Shown: positions 16,044 through 25,031 of the stretch, in pieces
Position numbering within the stretch: the stretch's first letter is position 1
How the letters are laid out: every line of letters begins with the position of its first letter
Assembly: GCA_023398575.1 (NCBI GenBank)
Contig: JAEWSC010000054.1
Coordinates: 1 to 43,016 of the forward strand
DNA: 43,016 nucleotides
Direction: 5' to 3'
DNA from: Bacillota bacterium
GTDB lineage: Bacteria > Bacillota > Clostridia > Christensenellales > Aristaeellaceae
The notes under the pieces: generated by a model
Databases searched by the model: none
What the model was told of the DNA's origin: nothing
What the model saw: the letters and a program-made list of their open reading frames with translations, nothing else
Translations under genes and position numbers: made by a program

Positions 16044-17147
16044 TTATGATTTCAGTTCCGCTAATGCGTATAGGTTCCCAGCGGATTTCTTTATTATTCC
16101 TGCAAGCTCCAGTATTGTCAAGTGCGAATTGAGCTGCGCTGCATCCATCTGCAGCGCTTGAGACAGTTCCTCAAAGGATAAATCTTCTCTCTTAAGAAGT
16201 TCAACCACCTTTTCTTGACCGGGGAGTAGGTGCCTGTTTGATGTGCTTTCCAGTGAGTGCGGCTTTTTCACCACTTCCCAACCCATGTCCTCCAGCATGT
16301 CCTGACCGCAAGTAATGATTCGTGCTCCTTCCCGAAGCAGCTTATGAGGCGCTTCCGCTCCTTCCCGGTTGACCGGTCCCGGAAGAGCAAACACTTCCCT
16401 GCCTTGCTCCAGTGCGTGGCCGACGGTGATCATGCCTCCGCTTTTGAGGCGCCCTTCAATCAGCGCTACGCCATGGCTGACACCGCTGATGATGCGGTTG
16501 CGGTCTGGAAAGTGATAGTATGCAGGCTTGGAGCCTAAGGAATACTCTGACAAAAACAGTCCGCCAGCATCCAGGATTCGCCGGTGCAAATCCTTATTCT
16601 CTGAAGGGTAAATGACATCCAGACCGCAGCCAAGCACCGCAGCGGTCTTTCCTCCGCCCTCCAGGCAACCAGATTGTGCGGCGGTATCGATGCCCCGGGC
16701 AAAACCGCTGACCACAGTTACGCTGTTTTCACCCAACTCTTTTCCCAGAGAAAACGCCATATCAAAGCCGTAACGGCTGGGCGTACGCGTACCCACCATA
16801 GCCAAGGTTCTGCCGGCCAATATGCCCGGGTCACCTAATGCGTACAGGATAGGCGGTGGATTGGCAATGGATGCAAGCAGCGGCGGATACAATGTATCCC
16901 CCGGAAATAAGGCGCAAACACCCAAAGTCTCCATCGCCTCGATTACGCTGTCTACTACCTTTGGATCGCGCTTTTCTTTCAAAATATTGTAGGTGACTTG
17001 TCCCAGTGCTTTTTCCATACCTGGAGAAAAGTCCTCCCATACTGACTGGGCGCTTATATAGATTTCCAGAAGCTTGCCCATTTTCTGGCTGGCCATATCC
17101 GCCTGGCTTAGCCATGTTCGGCACCGTTCTTCCATGGTATATGCCAT
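16044..17147 (-). CDS. dprA: DprA/Smf, DNA-processing protein (367 aa)
   Basis: DprA loads RecA onto incoming single-stranded DNA in natural transformation. An N-terminal helical/SAM-like part (about 1-90) precedes the Rossmann-like core with MVGTRTPSRYG, VSGFARGIDTAAQSG, VLGCGLDVIYPSEN and SEYSLG, then FPDRNRIISG and ALPGPVN. A C-terminal winged helix (about 310-365) is present. The ATG at 17147 follows GGAGG, which lies inside the last codons of comM; the gap is only 3 nt. Together with comM next door it suggests at least part of a DNA-uptake toolkit, although dprA is common in bacteria not known to be competent. Confidence 0.95.
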   Translation of the reverse strand: MAYTMEERCRTWLSQADMASQKMGKLLEIYISAQSVWEDFSPGMEKALGQVTYNILKEKRDPKVVDSVIEAMETLGVCALFPGDTLYPPLLASIANPPPILYALGDPGILAGRTLAMVGTRTPSRYGFDMAFSLGKELGENSVTVVSGFARGIDTAAQSGCLEGGGKTAAVLGCGLDVIYPSENKDLHRRILDAGGLFLSEYSLGSKPAYYHFPDRNRIISGVSHGVALIEGRLKSGGMITVGHALEQGREVFALPGPVNREGAEAPHKLLREGARIITCGQDMLEDMGWEVVKKPHSLESTSNRHLLPGQEKVVELLKREDLSFEELSQALQMDAAQLNSHLTILELAGIIKKSAGNLYALAELKS

Positions 17148-17150
17148 GGC

Positions 17151-18683
17151 CTACCTCCAATACTTTCCATCCAGATTACGATACTGGATGGCTTCAGCCA
17201 CATCAGGCGTTTGAATTGGTCCGCCATCCCGCAAATCGGCAATAGTGCGAGCCACCTTCAAAATACGCCCATAGGCGCGCATGCTCATACCAAAGCGTGA
17301 CATGGCTAACTGAAGAACATCCTGGGCCTCTTGGCTTAAGATACAAAACTTTTTCAGTTGTCTGGCGTCCAGCTGGGCGTTGCAGAAGATTTTTTCTTCC
17401 TGATAACGCTCCTGTTGCAAGAGCCTGGATTTTTGCACTCTTTCCCGGACGGTGGCTGTGCTTTCCTCCCGGCCAGTGGCATGAATCTGATCTACCGGTA
17501 CGGCGTCCACTTCCACTTGAATATCAATGCGGTCCAGAAGCGGCCCGCTGATCCTGTCCAAATATTTGCGTATTTCATTGGAATTGCAGCGGCACTGCTT
17601 GACCCGGCTGCCATAAAAGCCGCAGGGGCAAGGATTCATGCTGGCCACCAGCATACATCGTGCCTGATAGCGGGATTGGGCCTGTATGCGTGAAACCGAC
17701 ACCATACCATCCTCCAGGGGCTGACGCAATGCCTCCAGGGCATTTCTCGAAAACTCGGGCAATTCATCCAGGAACAGCACCCCATTGTGGGCAAGTGACA
17801 CCTCACCAGGTCTGGCCGCCTGACCGCCGCCTACCAGTGCCGGAAGCGAGGCGCTATGGTGCGGTGCCCGGAAAGGGCGCTTGATAAGCAGTCCGCCCTC
17901 CGGCGGTAAATCCCCTACGATAGAGTGAAGTCTTGTGGTCTCCAGGGCTTCAGCAAATGTCATAGGCGGCAAAATACCTGGCAGGCACCTGGCCAGCATG
18001 GTTTTCCCACTGCCCGGAACACCAATCAAGAGCAAATTGTGCCCGCCGGCGGCGGCAATCTCCAAGGCACGCCTAGCGGCGCTTTGTCCCCTAACCTGCA
18101 TCAGGTCATTGGCATCAACAGTTTCATTCAAGCTGCTCTCATAGCTTCGCTGTACTTGGGCCGCAATCAGTTCCTGGCCGGTGAGGTGATGCACCACATC
18201 TCTCAAATCCCTTGCCGGAAAGACTTGCATGCCTTGTATGCTTTCGACTTCTCTGGCATTCTTACAAGGCAATACGACCTGATGAATTCCCTGCTCGTGG
18301 GCGCTGATAACCATGGGCAGTGCGCCTCTTACCGGATTTAGTTCCCCCTGCAGCGACAGCTCTCCAAGCAGCAGCACACTATCCAAATTCGGAAATGCCG
18401 CCTGACCACTGGCCTGCAAAACACCAATGGCAATCGGCAGGTCAAAAGCCGGACCTTCCTTGCGTAAATCGGCTGGTGAAAGGTTTACTGTTACCTTGGC
18501 CACCGGCATGTGATAGCCGCTGTTGATAATGGCTGCCCGTACCCGGTCGCGGCTTTCACGCACAGAGGCATCCGGAAGCCCTACTACATCAAAATTGGGC
18601 AGCCCATTGGTGATAAACACCTCTACCTTCACCGCGAAACCATCCACCCCGGAAAGGCCGAACGCCAGGGTTTGGGAAAGCAT
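17151..18683 (-). CDS. comM: ComM/YifB, Mg-chelatase-like AAA+ ATPase (510 aa)
   Basis: In ComM of Vibrio this hexameric helicase drives branch migration during integration of transforming DNA. The N-terminal Lon-S5-like domain (GFAVKVEVFITNGLPNFDVVG, of which LPNFDVVGLPD is the signature) is followed by the Mg_chelatase AAA domain with Walker A IGVPGSGKTMLAR, Walker B VLFLDELPEF, the NPCPCG zinc-like loop with further Cys (KQCRC), and GPLLDRIDI. The C-terminal helical domain ends in NLDGKYWR. The ATG follows AAGGGGGA. It lies 31 nt after the glycosyltransferase gene. Confidence 0.95.
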   Translation of the reverse strand: MLSQTLAFGLSGVDGFAVKVEVFITNGLPNFDVVGLPDASVRESRDRVRAAIINSGYHMPVAKVTVNLSPADLRKEGPAFDLPIAIGVLQASGQAAFPNLDSVLLLGELSLQGELNPVRGALPMVISAHEQGIHQVVLPCKNAREVESIQGMQVFPARDLRDVVHHLTGQELIAAQVQRSYESSLNETVDANDLMQVRGQSAARRALEIAAAGGHNLLLIGVPGSGKTMLARCLPGILPPMTFAEALETTRLHSIVGDLPPEGGLLIKRPFRAPHHSASLPALVGGGQAARPGEVSLAHNGVLFLDELPEFSRNALEALRQPLEDGMVSVSRIQAQSRYQARCMLVASMNPCPCGFYGSRVKQCRCNSNEIRKYLDRISGPLLDRIDIQVEVDAVPVDQIHATGREESTATVRERVQKSRLLQQERYQEEKIFCNAQLDARQLKKFCILSQEAQDVLQLAMSRFGMSMRAYGRILKVARTIADLRDGGPIQTPDVAEAIQYRNLDGKYWR

Positions 18684-18714
18684 GGGTTGTCCCCCTTATA
18701 CCGCTTTTGTAGTA

Positions 18715-21700
18715 TCAATAGTATTTCGTCATCCATTTCATGGCCTCCAGCCAGCCAAACGGCGTTTCCACACCGCTTATGTACGGGTAGAAGGCAACAA
18801 ACAACACCGCAGCTGCCCCTATAATTCCCCACAAAATGCCCTTTGCGAGCTTTTCATGCCGCTGCTTTAACCAGCCAATGCATGTCACCATGCACAAAAT
18901 GATGAAAGGCACGCTGGCAAAGTAGTGGTAAATGAAAGTGGATCTAGGCACCAGCACCCAAGGCATATATTGACTGGCAAAGCCAATTAATAACATCGCA
19001 GGAATCAAATCATGCGTCCTTGTATGCAGGTGAAATACCAATCCTTTATCATCACTCCACATATGCCGCTTAACAAATACCGCAAAGACAATAATCAGTG
19101 CCGCAAAACCCGACCACCATACTGCGGGATTGCCCATGGCGAAAATGGTAGAGCCCATCCCCGCAGGAGCGTAATTACCCTTGAAATACCACATGGGCTT
19201 TAATATCAGCGGCCATTCCCACCATGGCGATTGAAAGGGATGGTCTGCGCCAAGCCCCGGCGTGCTGTGGTAAGAGAGCATGCCCTTTTGCGCATCGATA
19301 ATTTTTTGCAGTGTAACACCGCCGGTAGGCGCAAAGTAAGGAATATAGGACAGGTAATATATGACCGCCGGCACAGCAACAAAGAACACCAGGCAGCACG
19401 CGCAGGTTATAGCCACCCTGGCATACCCTTTTTGCCAGGCGTACGATACAACCTGCTTTCTTTCATCCGGCATGGACTTTAATTTTTCCTTCAGCTTTCC
19501 AGCTGTATGAGCTTCCAGCACATGCCTGTAACAGCTGTAGAAAAATAAAACTGCCAAGCCTGCCCCCGCATAGATGCCAACCCACTTGCTAGCCATACCA
19601 AAGCCCATAAACAGGCCGGATAAGCCAAGCGGTATCAGTGTTTGATAAAAGGGCGTTCCCCAGAAATCCAACTGCACATACCTGAACATGCATAGGTATG
19701 ACAGCATGATAAACAAAACCGGGAAACTGTCAATGGTCGCAATCCTGGTCTGGGTAAAATGCATCAGGTCAAATGCCATCAACAGCATGGCTCCCGTAGC
19801 AAAGTCGGTACGTTTAAAGAGCTGCTTACCTAAAAGGTACATAACCGGCAGCATCAATACACCAATCAGGGCGCCGGCAAAACGCCAGCCGAAAGGCGTC
19901 ATACCAAAGGCCATAACAGCCCAGCTCATCAATACCTTGCCCAGCGGCGGATGAGAGGTCTCATAGGGCGGGATATTGTTGGCATGCTCATAGGCTGTGC
20001 GGGCATGATAGATTTCATCAAAATACGTTCCTGTGAACCAGTTGGGCTCTCCCTCCAAGGTATCCTGCTCATCCAGCAGATAGCCCGGCTGATTTTTGAA
20101 CGCCGGGTTTGTATTTCCACCCACATGGGAAGTCAGAATCAGCGGCAGCATCTGGCCTTCCGCCGTGCGGACAATCACCTCGCGCAGATTCAGTTCAGCA
20201 TATGGCGATGTAATGCGCACAAAACGGCCATGAAGCTCTTTAGGTGTACTGCCAAAGGATACGTCATCCTCTGTCTGAACAGCGCTAACAACATACTGCC
20301 ATTGAAAGCAATTTCCTTCCCGCATTTGGGCCGGATATTCCTCTGACCAAACAACACCATCATCGCTTACAGCAACTGTGAAATCCTTTTTGCTTTTGCT
20401 GATTCCGCCATAATAAAGAACTCTGAAATCCTGCGATGCACCGGTATCCAGCACTACCTGTTCTCCTGCCCTGGTAGTGGTCCATTCTGTCTGCGGCGCC
20501 TTCATGCTGCCCAGGTTCCAAAAGGCAATCACCGCATACACAACCGTGATGCCCGCCATGATCAGATAATCAAGGCGCTTTACATGCGTCGCCGCATCAC
20601 GAGGATGCAAAAGCGAAACTTCCGCTTCGTTCTCTGTCACGACCTGCGAACGTTTCTCCTTGCTCCCCAATAAAGCAAGCCTTTCCTGGCCATTCCTGGC
20701 GCAGAGGGCATCGCCCACATAAAAGGCAAAGGCACAAAGAACTACGTTTAAGCCGCTTAGGATCATGTTTAATGCCCTGGTATCATCCAGCAGATGGCCA
20801 TTCTCGCTGCCCAAACGGATCGAGTTATCCAGTACAATACCCGTGTTGATAAATGTGGTGATGGAGAATCCAACTATCAGTACAAGTATGCGCCAATCCC
20901 GCTTGTACATATAGGAAAAGAATAGCAGCAAGAGCGCGGGAAACAAATACCGCTCGTGCATTTTCATGCCCAACACATACAAGCCGATGTACAATATACC
21001 GCCCATCAGCGGGAGATTGCGCAGGCTTCTGCCTCGTACATACGTCATGACCACCCATAAAATCACCAGTGTCATGACCGCCGTGCCAAGGGTGCTGTAG
21101 CTAACGCCAATCACGGCGAGCACCATAAAGGTGATAAAAGCCGCGGCCAAGAAAGCTGCCAGGCCATATTTATCCAGTGCATCTCCCTTTCGTTTACGCA
21201 GTGTGGCAAACTGCCAAAGGGAGAGTGTGCCGGTTATCAGCGCCATGAAAAGTACCAGCGGAAGCTTTGCCGCATTCAGAACCGGCTCCCAGTTATAGCT
21301 GGCGATGTAATACAGGTTAGCCGTATTGACTGTAGTATAAGGATAAGAGCCCAGCGTGTTCTTGTACAACTCAAACAGCCAATGGAATTTGGGGAAAAGT
21401 CGTACACCCTCTTGACCGCCGGAAATCAGCCATGAACCCTCTTGGTCGATAGAAAAAGGCACAATGACTGCCGCCGCCACAAGCGCGGACCACAATAGGC
21501 CAAACAGCACACTCTTGGTTGGCCTCTCTTCTTTACCGCGGAAAAAATCCATCACAACCGCCGCCAGACCCAATGGGCCAAGCATCAGCGCTTGCGGCTT
21601 TATCAGCACGCAAAGCATGTATACAGGCAAAGCCGCGTTCCATTTGTGGTTGATTACGAGCAAGGCCACCAGCATCAGTCCTAAAGCCAATACGCTGTCT

Positions 21701-22890
21701 ACCTGGCCCCAGGCGGAGCCGTTGAGAATCACCACGGGGTTGATAGCATACAGGATAGCAATAACCGCTGCAGCCTTTACAGGAAGCTTCTTTTTGCCAA
21801 TGGAGAAAAGCAAAACAGCCGCGATCATATCAGCCAGAATTGGTATTAACTTGATATTGACCAGCTGCATGCCAAAGGACAGCGGTCCAAACCATTGTGC
21901 TGCCGCCCCATTGAGCCACAACACAAACAGATACGCAGGCGGATAATCCACAAATCCGCCTGACAAATAAAACTTGCCTGGGCCAAGGCTGTACATGGAA
22001 TTGCTCCAGCCCAGAAAGCAATTGATATCAACATCGTAACCGCGGACAATTGCCGCAAGAACCATTCTTAGTATAAAAGCAGCCGCCAATGAGGCTATTA
22101 AAACCATCACAGCCTGATGGTCTTTTTCCTGCTTCAGGCTATTCTTCTGCTCCTTTTGCAGATAAGGCAAAAACAGCATAGCAAGTGCTGCAAAGCATAA
22201 AGAAATCAATAACAAGGTAGGCCATGCCGGGCTTGCAGCAGTATCCTTAACGCCCTCGTCCCATTCCTGCGAATTGCCTTGCGATTCATCCTGCTTGAAC
22301 CAGCTTGTCACAAAGGCACTGTCAGGTACCAGGCCCGCCACCTTGGTCAGGGTGATATCATCAAAATAAGCACGGCCTTCGCTTTCTCCGCCATAGCCGC
22401 CCAGGCGCGCGAATACAACGATTTCATGCTGGTCAGGGCCGGTCCTTCCATATAACTCCAGTTCCTGCCAGCCGCTTTGCGTACCGTAAATGCTCTGAGA
22501 AAACACATAGACATTCGCAATGGACAAATTGGCGCCCAGCCCGGTATCAAACACACCTTCCGTTTTCACATAACCGTGCAAGCGATAGATGGTATCAGGT
22601 TCCACCGGCACGCTTTGTGCAAACCGCGCATCATTGGCGCCAAAATTTTCCACTGACGCTGCGCGCTGACCGGTATGTGCGAAATTGGCCTGTTCATACT
22701 CTGTAAACCCAGGTTGGGTAATATATGCCTCCGTATACCAATAAAGCGGCATGCCATCCGCGTCAAGCTCCTCAAAACCGCCGTTTTGCAACAGATTCCC
22801 CCCATCAGTCTGAGCGAGGGACGATGACGGTATAATAAGCATGAGGCCCAAACACGCCACTAATAAGTAGAAGAAAACCAATCGTTTCAT
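18715..22890 (-). CDS. Two-module GT-C glycosyltransferase with carbohydrate-binding-like domains (1391 aa)
   Basis: This is a very large membrane protein. In order it has a signal peptide (ends about SLA-QT), a CBM4/9-like beta domain (about 30-185; LLQNGGFEE, RAYFDDITL), a TM helix near 220, a first multi-helix GT-C/mannosyltransferase-like module (about 260-740; acidic YDVDINCF and YPPAYL), another TM near 775, a discoidin-like extracellular domain (about 795-925), and a second module that is a clear protein O-mannosyltransferase (PMT/GT39) with YFDEIYHA near 958, SHPPLGK and the late WWEWPL. The FDE motif matches the catalytic Asp-Glu of PMTs. It probably transfers a lipid-linked sugar to exported protein or polymer. 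The ATG at 22890 has AAGGAG 9 nt upstream; the frame is open to 23007, but that would overlap yraN. Confidence 0.9.
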   Translation of the reverse strand: MKRLVFFYLLVACLGLMLIIPSSSLAQTDGGNLLQNGGFEELDADGMPLYWYTEAYITQPGFTEYEQANFAHTGQRAASVENFGANDARFAQSVPVEPDTIYRLHGYVKTEGVFDTGLGANLSIANVYVFSQSIYGTQSGWQELELYGRTGPDQHEIVVFARLGGYGGESEGRAYFDDITLTKVAGLVPDSAFVTSWFKQDESQGNSQEWDEGVKDTAASPAWPTLLLISLCFAALAMLFLPYLQKEQKNSLKQEKDHQAVMVLIASLAAAFILRMVLAAIVRGYDVDINCFLGWSNSMYSLGPGKFYLSGGFVDYPPAYLFVLWLNGAAAQWFGPLSFGMQLVNIKLIPILADMIAAVLLFSIGKKKLPVKAAAVIAILYAINPVVILNGSAWGQVDSVLALGLMLVALLVINHKWNAALPVYMLCVLIKPQALMLGPLGLAAVVMDFFRGKEERPTKSVLFGLLWSALVAAAVIVPFSIDQEGSWLISGGQEGVRLFPKFHWLFELYKNTLGSYPYTTVNTANLYYIASYNWEPVLNAAKLPLVLFMALITGTLSLWQFATLRKRKGDALDKYGLAAFLAAAFITFMVLAVIGVSYSTLGTAVMTLVILWVVMTYVRGRSLRNLPLMGGILYIGLYVLGMKMHERYLFPALLLLFFSYMYKRDWRILVLIVGFSITTFINTGIVLDNSIRLGSENGHLLDDTRALNMILSGLNVVLCAFAFYVGDALCARNGQERLALLGSKEKRSQVVTENEAEVSLLHPRDAATHVKRLDYLIMAGITVVYAVIAFWNLGSMKAPQTEWTTTRAGEQVVLDTGASQDFRVLYYGGISKSKKDFTVAVSDDGVVWSEEYPAQMREGNCFQWQYVVSAVQTEDDVSFGSTPKELHGRFVRITSPYAELNLREVIVRTAEGQMLPLILTSHVGGNTNPAFKNQPGYLLDEQDTLEGEPNWFTGTYFDEIYHARTAYEHANNIPPYETSHPPLGKVLMSWAVMAFGMTPFGWRFAGALIGVLMLPVMYLLGKQLFKRTDFATGAMLLMAFDLMHFTQTRIATIDSFPVLFIMLSYLCMFRYVQLDFWGTPFYQTLIPLGLSGLFMGFGMASKWVGIYAGAGLAVLFFYSCYRHVLEAHTAGKLKEKLKSMPDERKQVVSYAWQKGYARVAITCACCLVFFVAVPAVIYYLSYIPYFAPTGGVTLQKIIDAQKGMLSYHSTPGLGADHPFQSPWWEWPLILKPMWYFKGNYAPAGMGSTIFAMGNPAVWWSGFAALIIVFAVFVKRHMWSDDKGLVFHLHTRTHDLIPAMLLIGFASQYMPWVLVPRSTFIYHYFASVPFIILCMVTCIGWLKQRHEKLAKGILWGIIGAAAVLFVAFYPYISGVETPFGWLEAMKWMTKYY

Positions 22891-22939
22891 CAATGCAGGC
22901 TCCTTACTTGAGGCTTTGCGAATCGTGCCGCCAGTGCGT

Positions 22940-23293
22940 TCACCACTCGCCAGAAAAGGCGTTTTCCACATGCGTAACGCCCTCTCCCGTAATCTCCGCA
23001 ACGTCAAAGCGCAATGGCCGTGCGAACTGATTGGTGGAAAGCAAATACTCTCCTGCCGCCTTTAATATGCGGCGCTGCTTTTTTACAGTCACTGCTTCCA
23101 ACCCTGCACCAGGATAGCTTCGGGACCTTAGTTTTACCTCCACAAACAAAAGCAGTGCATCCTTTTCCAGGATCAGGTCCACCTCACCGCCTTTTGCCCG
23201 GAAGTTTTTCACGATCAGGCGATAGCCCATTTCCTGAAAATAGGAAAGAGCAACTTCTTCTCCCAGCCGCCCCTTTTCTTCCGCATCCTTCAT
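22940..23293 (-). CDS. yraN: YraN/UPF0102 family protein (117 aa)
   Basis: This is a small protein with the restriction-endonuclease-like fold. KGRLGEEVALSYF at the N-terminus, then GGEVDLI and LFVEVKLRS give the E...D...ExK nuclease-type pattern. The biological role is not established; it is commonly found beside rnhB. Its ATG overlaps the rnhB stop by 4 nt. Confidence 0.93.
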   Translation of the reverse strand: MKDAEEKGRLGEEVALSYFQEMGYRLIVKNFRAKGGEVDLILEKDALLLFVEVKLRSRSYPGAGLEAVTVKKQRRILKAAGEYLLSTNQFARPLRFDVAEITGEGVTHVENAFSGEW

Positions 23294-23898
23294 ACAAAGC
23301 TCCCAATAAAGCTTCTCCTGTGGGCAGGGCAGGGACCAAGCTCCTTTAGCGCAGCAATGTGCTGTGCTGTGCCATACCCCTTATGCTGCCCGAAGCCGTA
23401 GGCAGGATACATTGCATCCAAAGCTTCCATCTGCCGGTCCCTATAAACCTTTGCCACAATGCTGGCAGCAGCAATGGAATAGCACAGCGCATCCCCATGG
23501 ATAATCCCCTTCTCCCGGCCGGAAAGGCCCAGGCCTTCCAGGGCATCGATGAGAAACAACTCTGCAGGCACACTTTTTGCGGCTCTGCGCATGGCTTCCT
23601 TGGTTGCATTGAGAATATTGATGCTGTCAATCTCCTCGGGTGTTGCTTCCCCCACGCCCACATACAGTGCCGTTTTTAATATTTCCTCATAAACTATGTC
23701 GCGCCGTTTGGGCGACAGCTTTTTGCTATCGTCCACCCAATCGATAAGCGGTTCTGGCGGCATCACCACACAGGCTGCCACCACATTGCCTGCCAGTGGT
23801 CCCCGCCCTGCCTCATCCATACCGGCAAAAAGTATGCCCGTGGACCAAAGCGGTTCGTCAGTCTTTGTCAACTCCATCAGCCGTTGCTGCCGATTCAT
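23290..23898 (-). CDS. rnhB: Ribonuclease HII (202 aa)
   Basis: RNase HII removes ribonucleotides and RNA-DNA hybrids from DNA. The catalytic acidic residues are in GMDEAGRGPLAG (Asp-Glu), LIDALEG (Asp) and YRDRQMEALD (Asp), with VDDSKKLSP between them. The ATG at 23898 has an AAAGGAGA site 9 nt upstream, located inside the end of rbgA; the two genes overlap by 41 nt. Confidence 0.97.
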   Translation of the reverse strand: MNRQQRLMELTKTDEPLWSTGILFAGMDEAGRGPLAGNVVAACVVMPPEPLIDWVDDSKKLSPKRRDIVYEEILKTALYVGVGEATPEEIDSINILNATKEAMRRAAKSVPAELFLIDALEGLGLSGREKGIIHGDALCYSIAAASIVAKVYRDRQMEALDAMYPAYGFGQHKGYGTAQHIAALKELGPCPAHRRSFIGSFV

Positions 23899-24814
23899 CT
23901 TGCGAGTTCTCCTTTAAAGCAGGACTATCTTCTACCGTAGCACGAATAGACAAACGTGCCGGGCCAGCCTTTTCATTCCGCGCCAGCTCCAATGTTACAC
24001 GTCCTAATTTTCCGGCACGAAATTCATCCAGCACAACGGCTGCTCCCCGGTCTACATCCGCCACGCCGCCCTTCATCAGCCAGCCGCGGCCACGGCAGAC
24101 AGCTTCCAGCAGAGCCAATCCATCTAATTTGATATCTGCGAGCTTAAAGCGCTGGGCCACCGCATCAGGAGAAACCGCTACCATATCTTCCAAGAGGCGG
24201 ATGGCCAGCATCGGTACATCCACCACCTGATCCCGTATGGTGCCAATATACGCCAAGCGTCTTGCGGCCAGTTGATCATCCAGCCTGGGCCATAACATGC
24301 CCGGGGTATCCAGCAATTCCAGATAAGGCGTTACCTTGACCCACTGATTGGCCCGCGTTACGCCAGGCCTGTCGCCTACCTTTGTAATTGCTGCACCGTT
24401 TAATCTGTTGATCAGCGTGCTTTTTCCTACGTTAGGAACACCAACCACCATAACTCTGACCGTCTTGCGCACGCCCTTGGCTGCTGCCCGCTCCACCACT
24501 TCCCTGGCTGCCTCATCTATCAGCGTCAGTACATCCTTGGGCTTGCCGCCTGTGGATACGTATGGATGAGCGGTGATTCCCTGGCCGCGAAAAAAATGAA
24601 CCCAGGCGTTGGTTTCCTTGGGGTCAGCCAAATCGGCCTTGTTCAATAAAAGCACCCGTTTTTTATTTTGCAGTAGCGCATCCAAATCAGGATTGCGGCT
24701 TGCATGGGGCAAGCGGGCATCACACAGCTCCACCACCACATCCACTTTTTTTAGTTGATCACTTAACAGCCGCTTGGCGCGCGCCATATGTCCAGGATAC
24801 CAATTGATCTCCAC
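23858..24814 (-). CDS. rbgA: RbgA/YlqF, ribosome-biogenesis GTPase (318 aa)
   Basis: This is a circularly permuted GTPase needed for late assembly of the 50S subunit. The order of motifs shows the permutation: G4 NKAD (about residue 58) comes before G1 GVPNVGKST (about 127) and G3 DTPG (about 171). INWYPGHMARAKR at the N-terminus is the family signature. The start is GTG at 24814, 7 nt after GGAAGGAG. It is the first gene of the long minus-strand operon; an IS element lies about 125 bp upstream. Confidence 0.96.
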   Translation of the reverse strand: MEINWYPGHMARAKRLLSDQLKKVDVVVELCDARLPHASRNPDLDALLQNKKRVLLLNKADLADPKETNAWVHFFRGQGITAHPYVSTGGKPKDVLTLIDEAAREVVERAAAKGVRKTVRVMVVGVPNVGKSTLINRLNGAAITKVGDRPGVTRANQWVKVTPYLELLDTPGMLWPRLDDQLAARRLAYIGTIRDQVVDVPMLAIRLLEDMVAVSPDAVAQRFKLADIKLDGLALLEAVCRGRGWLMKGGVADVDRGAAVVLDEFRAGKLGRVTLELARNEKAGPARLSIRATVEDSPALKENSQDESAATADGVDKD

Positions 24815-24866
24815 GGAAGGCTCCTTCCAATTTATGGGTTATGTTCCCGATTTTTGATTCCTTTTA

Positions 24867-24895
24867 GTAATACCATTCTTTTACCCAAAAGGCAA
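24867..24895 (-). promoter_or_regulatory. Possible promoter of the rbgA-hslU operon
   Basis: On the minus strand TTGCCT (24890-24895), 17 nt, TATTAC (24867-24872). Each hexamer matches consensus at four of six positions. The IS end lies only 44 bp further upstream, so any upstream activator site may have been displaced. Confidence 0.45.
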
Positions 24896-24939
24896 GCAAA
24901 TTTTTCCCCGCCTTTGCCTGATTATCCTTAATAAAAAGA

Positions 24940-24953
24940 GGGGCTGTCTCAAA
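24940..24953 (+). repeat. Left terminal inverted repeat of the IS
   Basis: GGGGCTGTCTCAAA, matching the complement of the right end exactly over 14 nt. Confidence 0.85.
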
Positions 24954-24975
24954 AGCAGGCAGTGGAAGAGCAAAG

Positions 24976-25012
24976 AAAAATCACGTCCCAGGAATGCAGG
25001 GGCGTGATTTTT
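24976..25012 (+). terminator. Hairpin terminator upstream of the transposase
   Basis: AAAAATCACGTCCC (24976-24989) and GGGGCGTGATTTTT (24999-25012) form a 14-bp stem with one T-G pair around a 9-nt loop; the stem ends in T5 followed by GTTG. It sits inside the IS ahead of the transposase start and should stop transcription entering from outside, a common way for insertion sequences to avoid activation by readthrough. Confidence 0.75.
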
Positions 25013-25031
25013 GTTGTAAAATGTAACTACC

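Noticed and set aside
22891..23007. Upstream extension of the large glycosyltransferase into yraN
   Set aside because: It would overlap yraN out of frame and bury the signal peptide; the ATG at 22890 has its own AAGGAG and is followed directly by a signal sequence.
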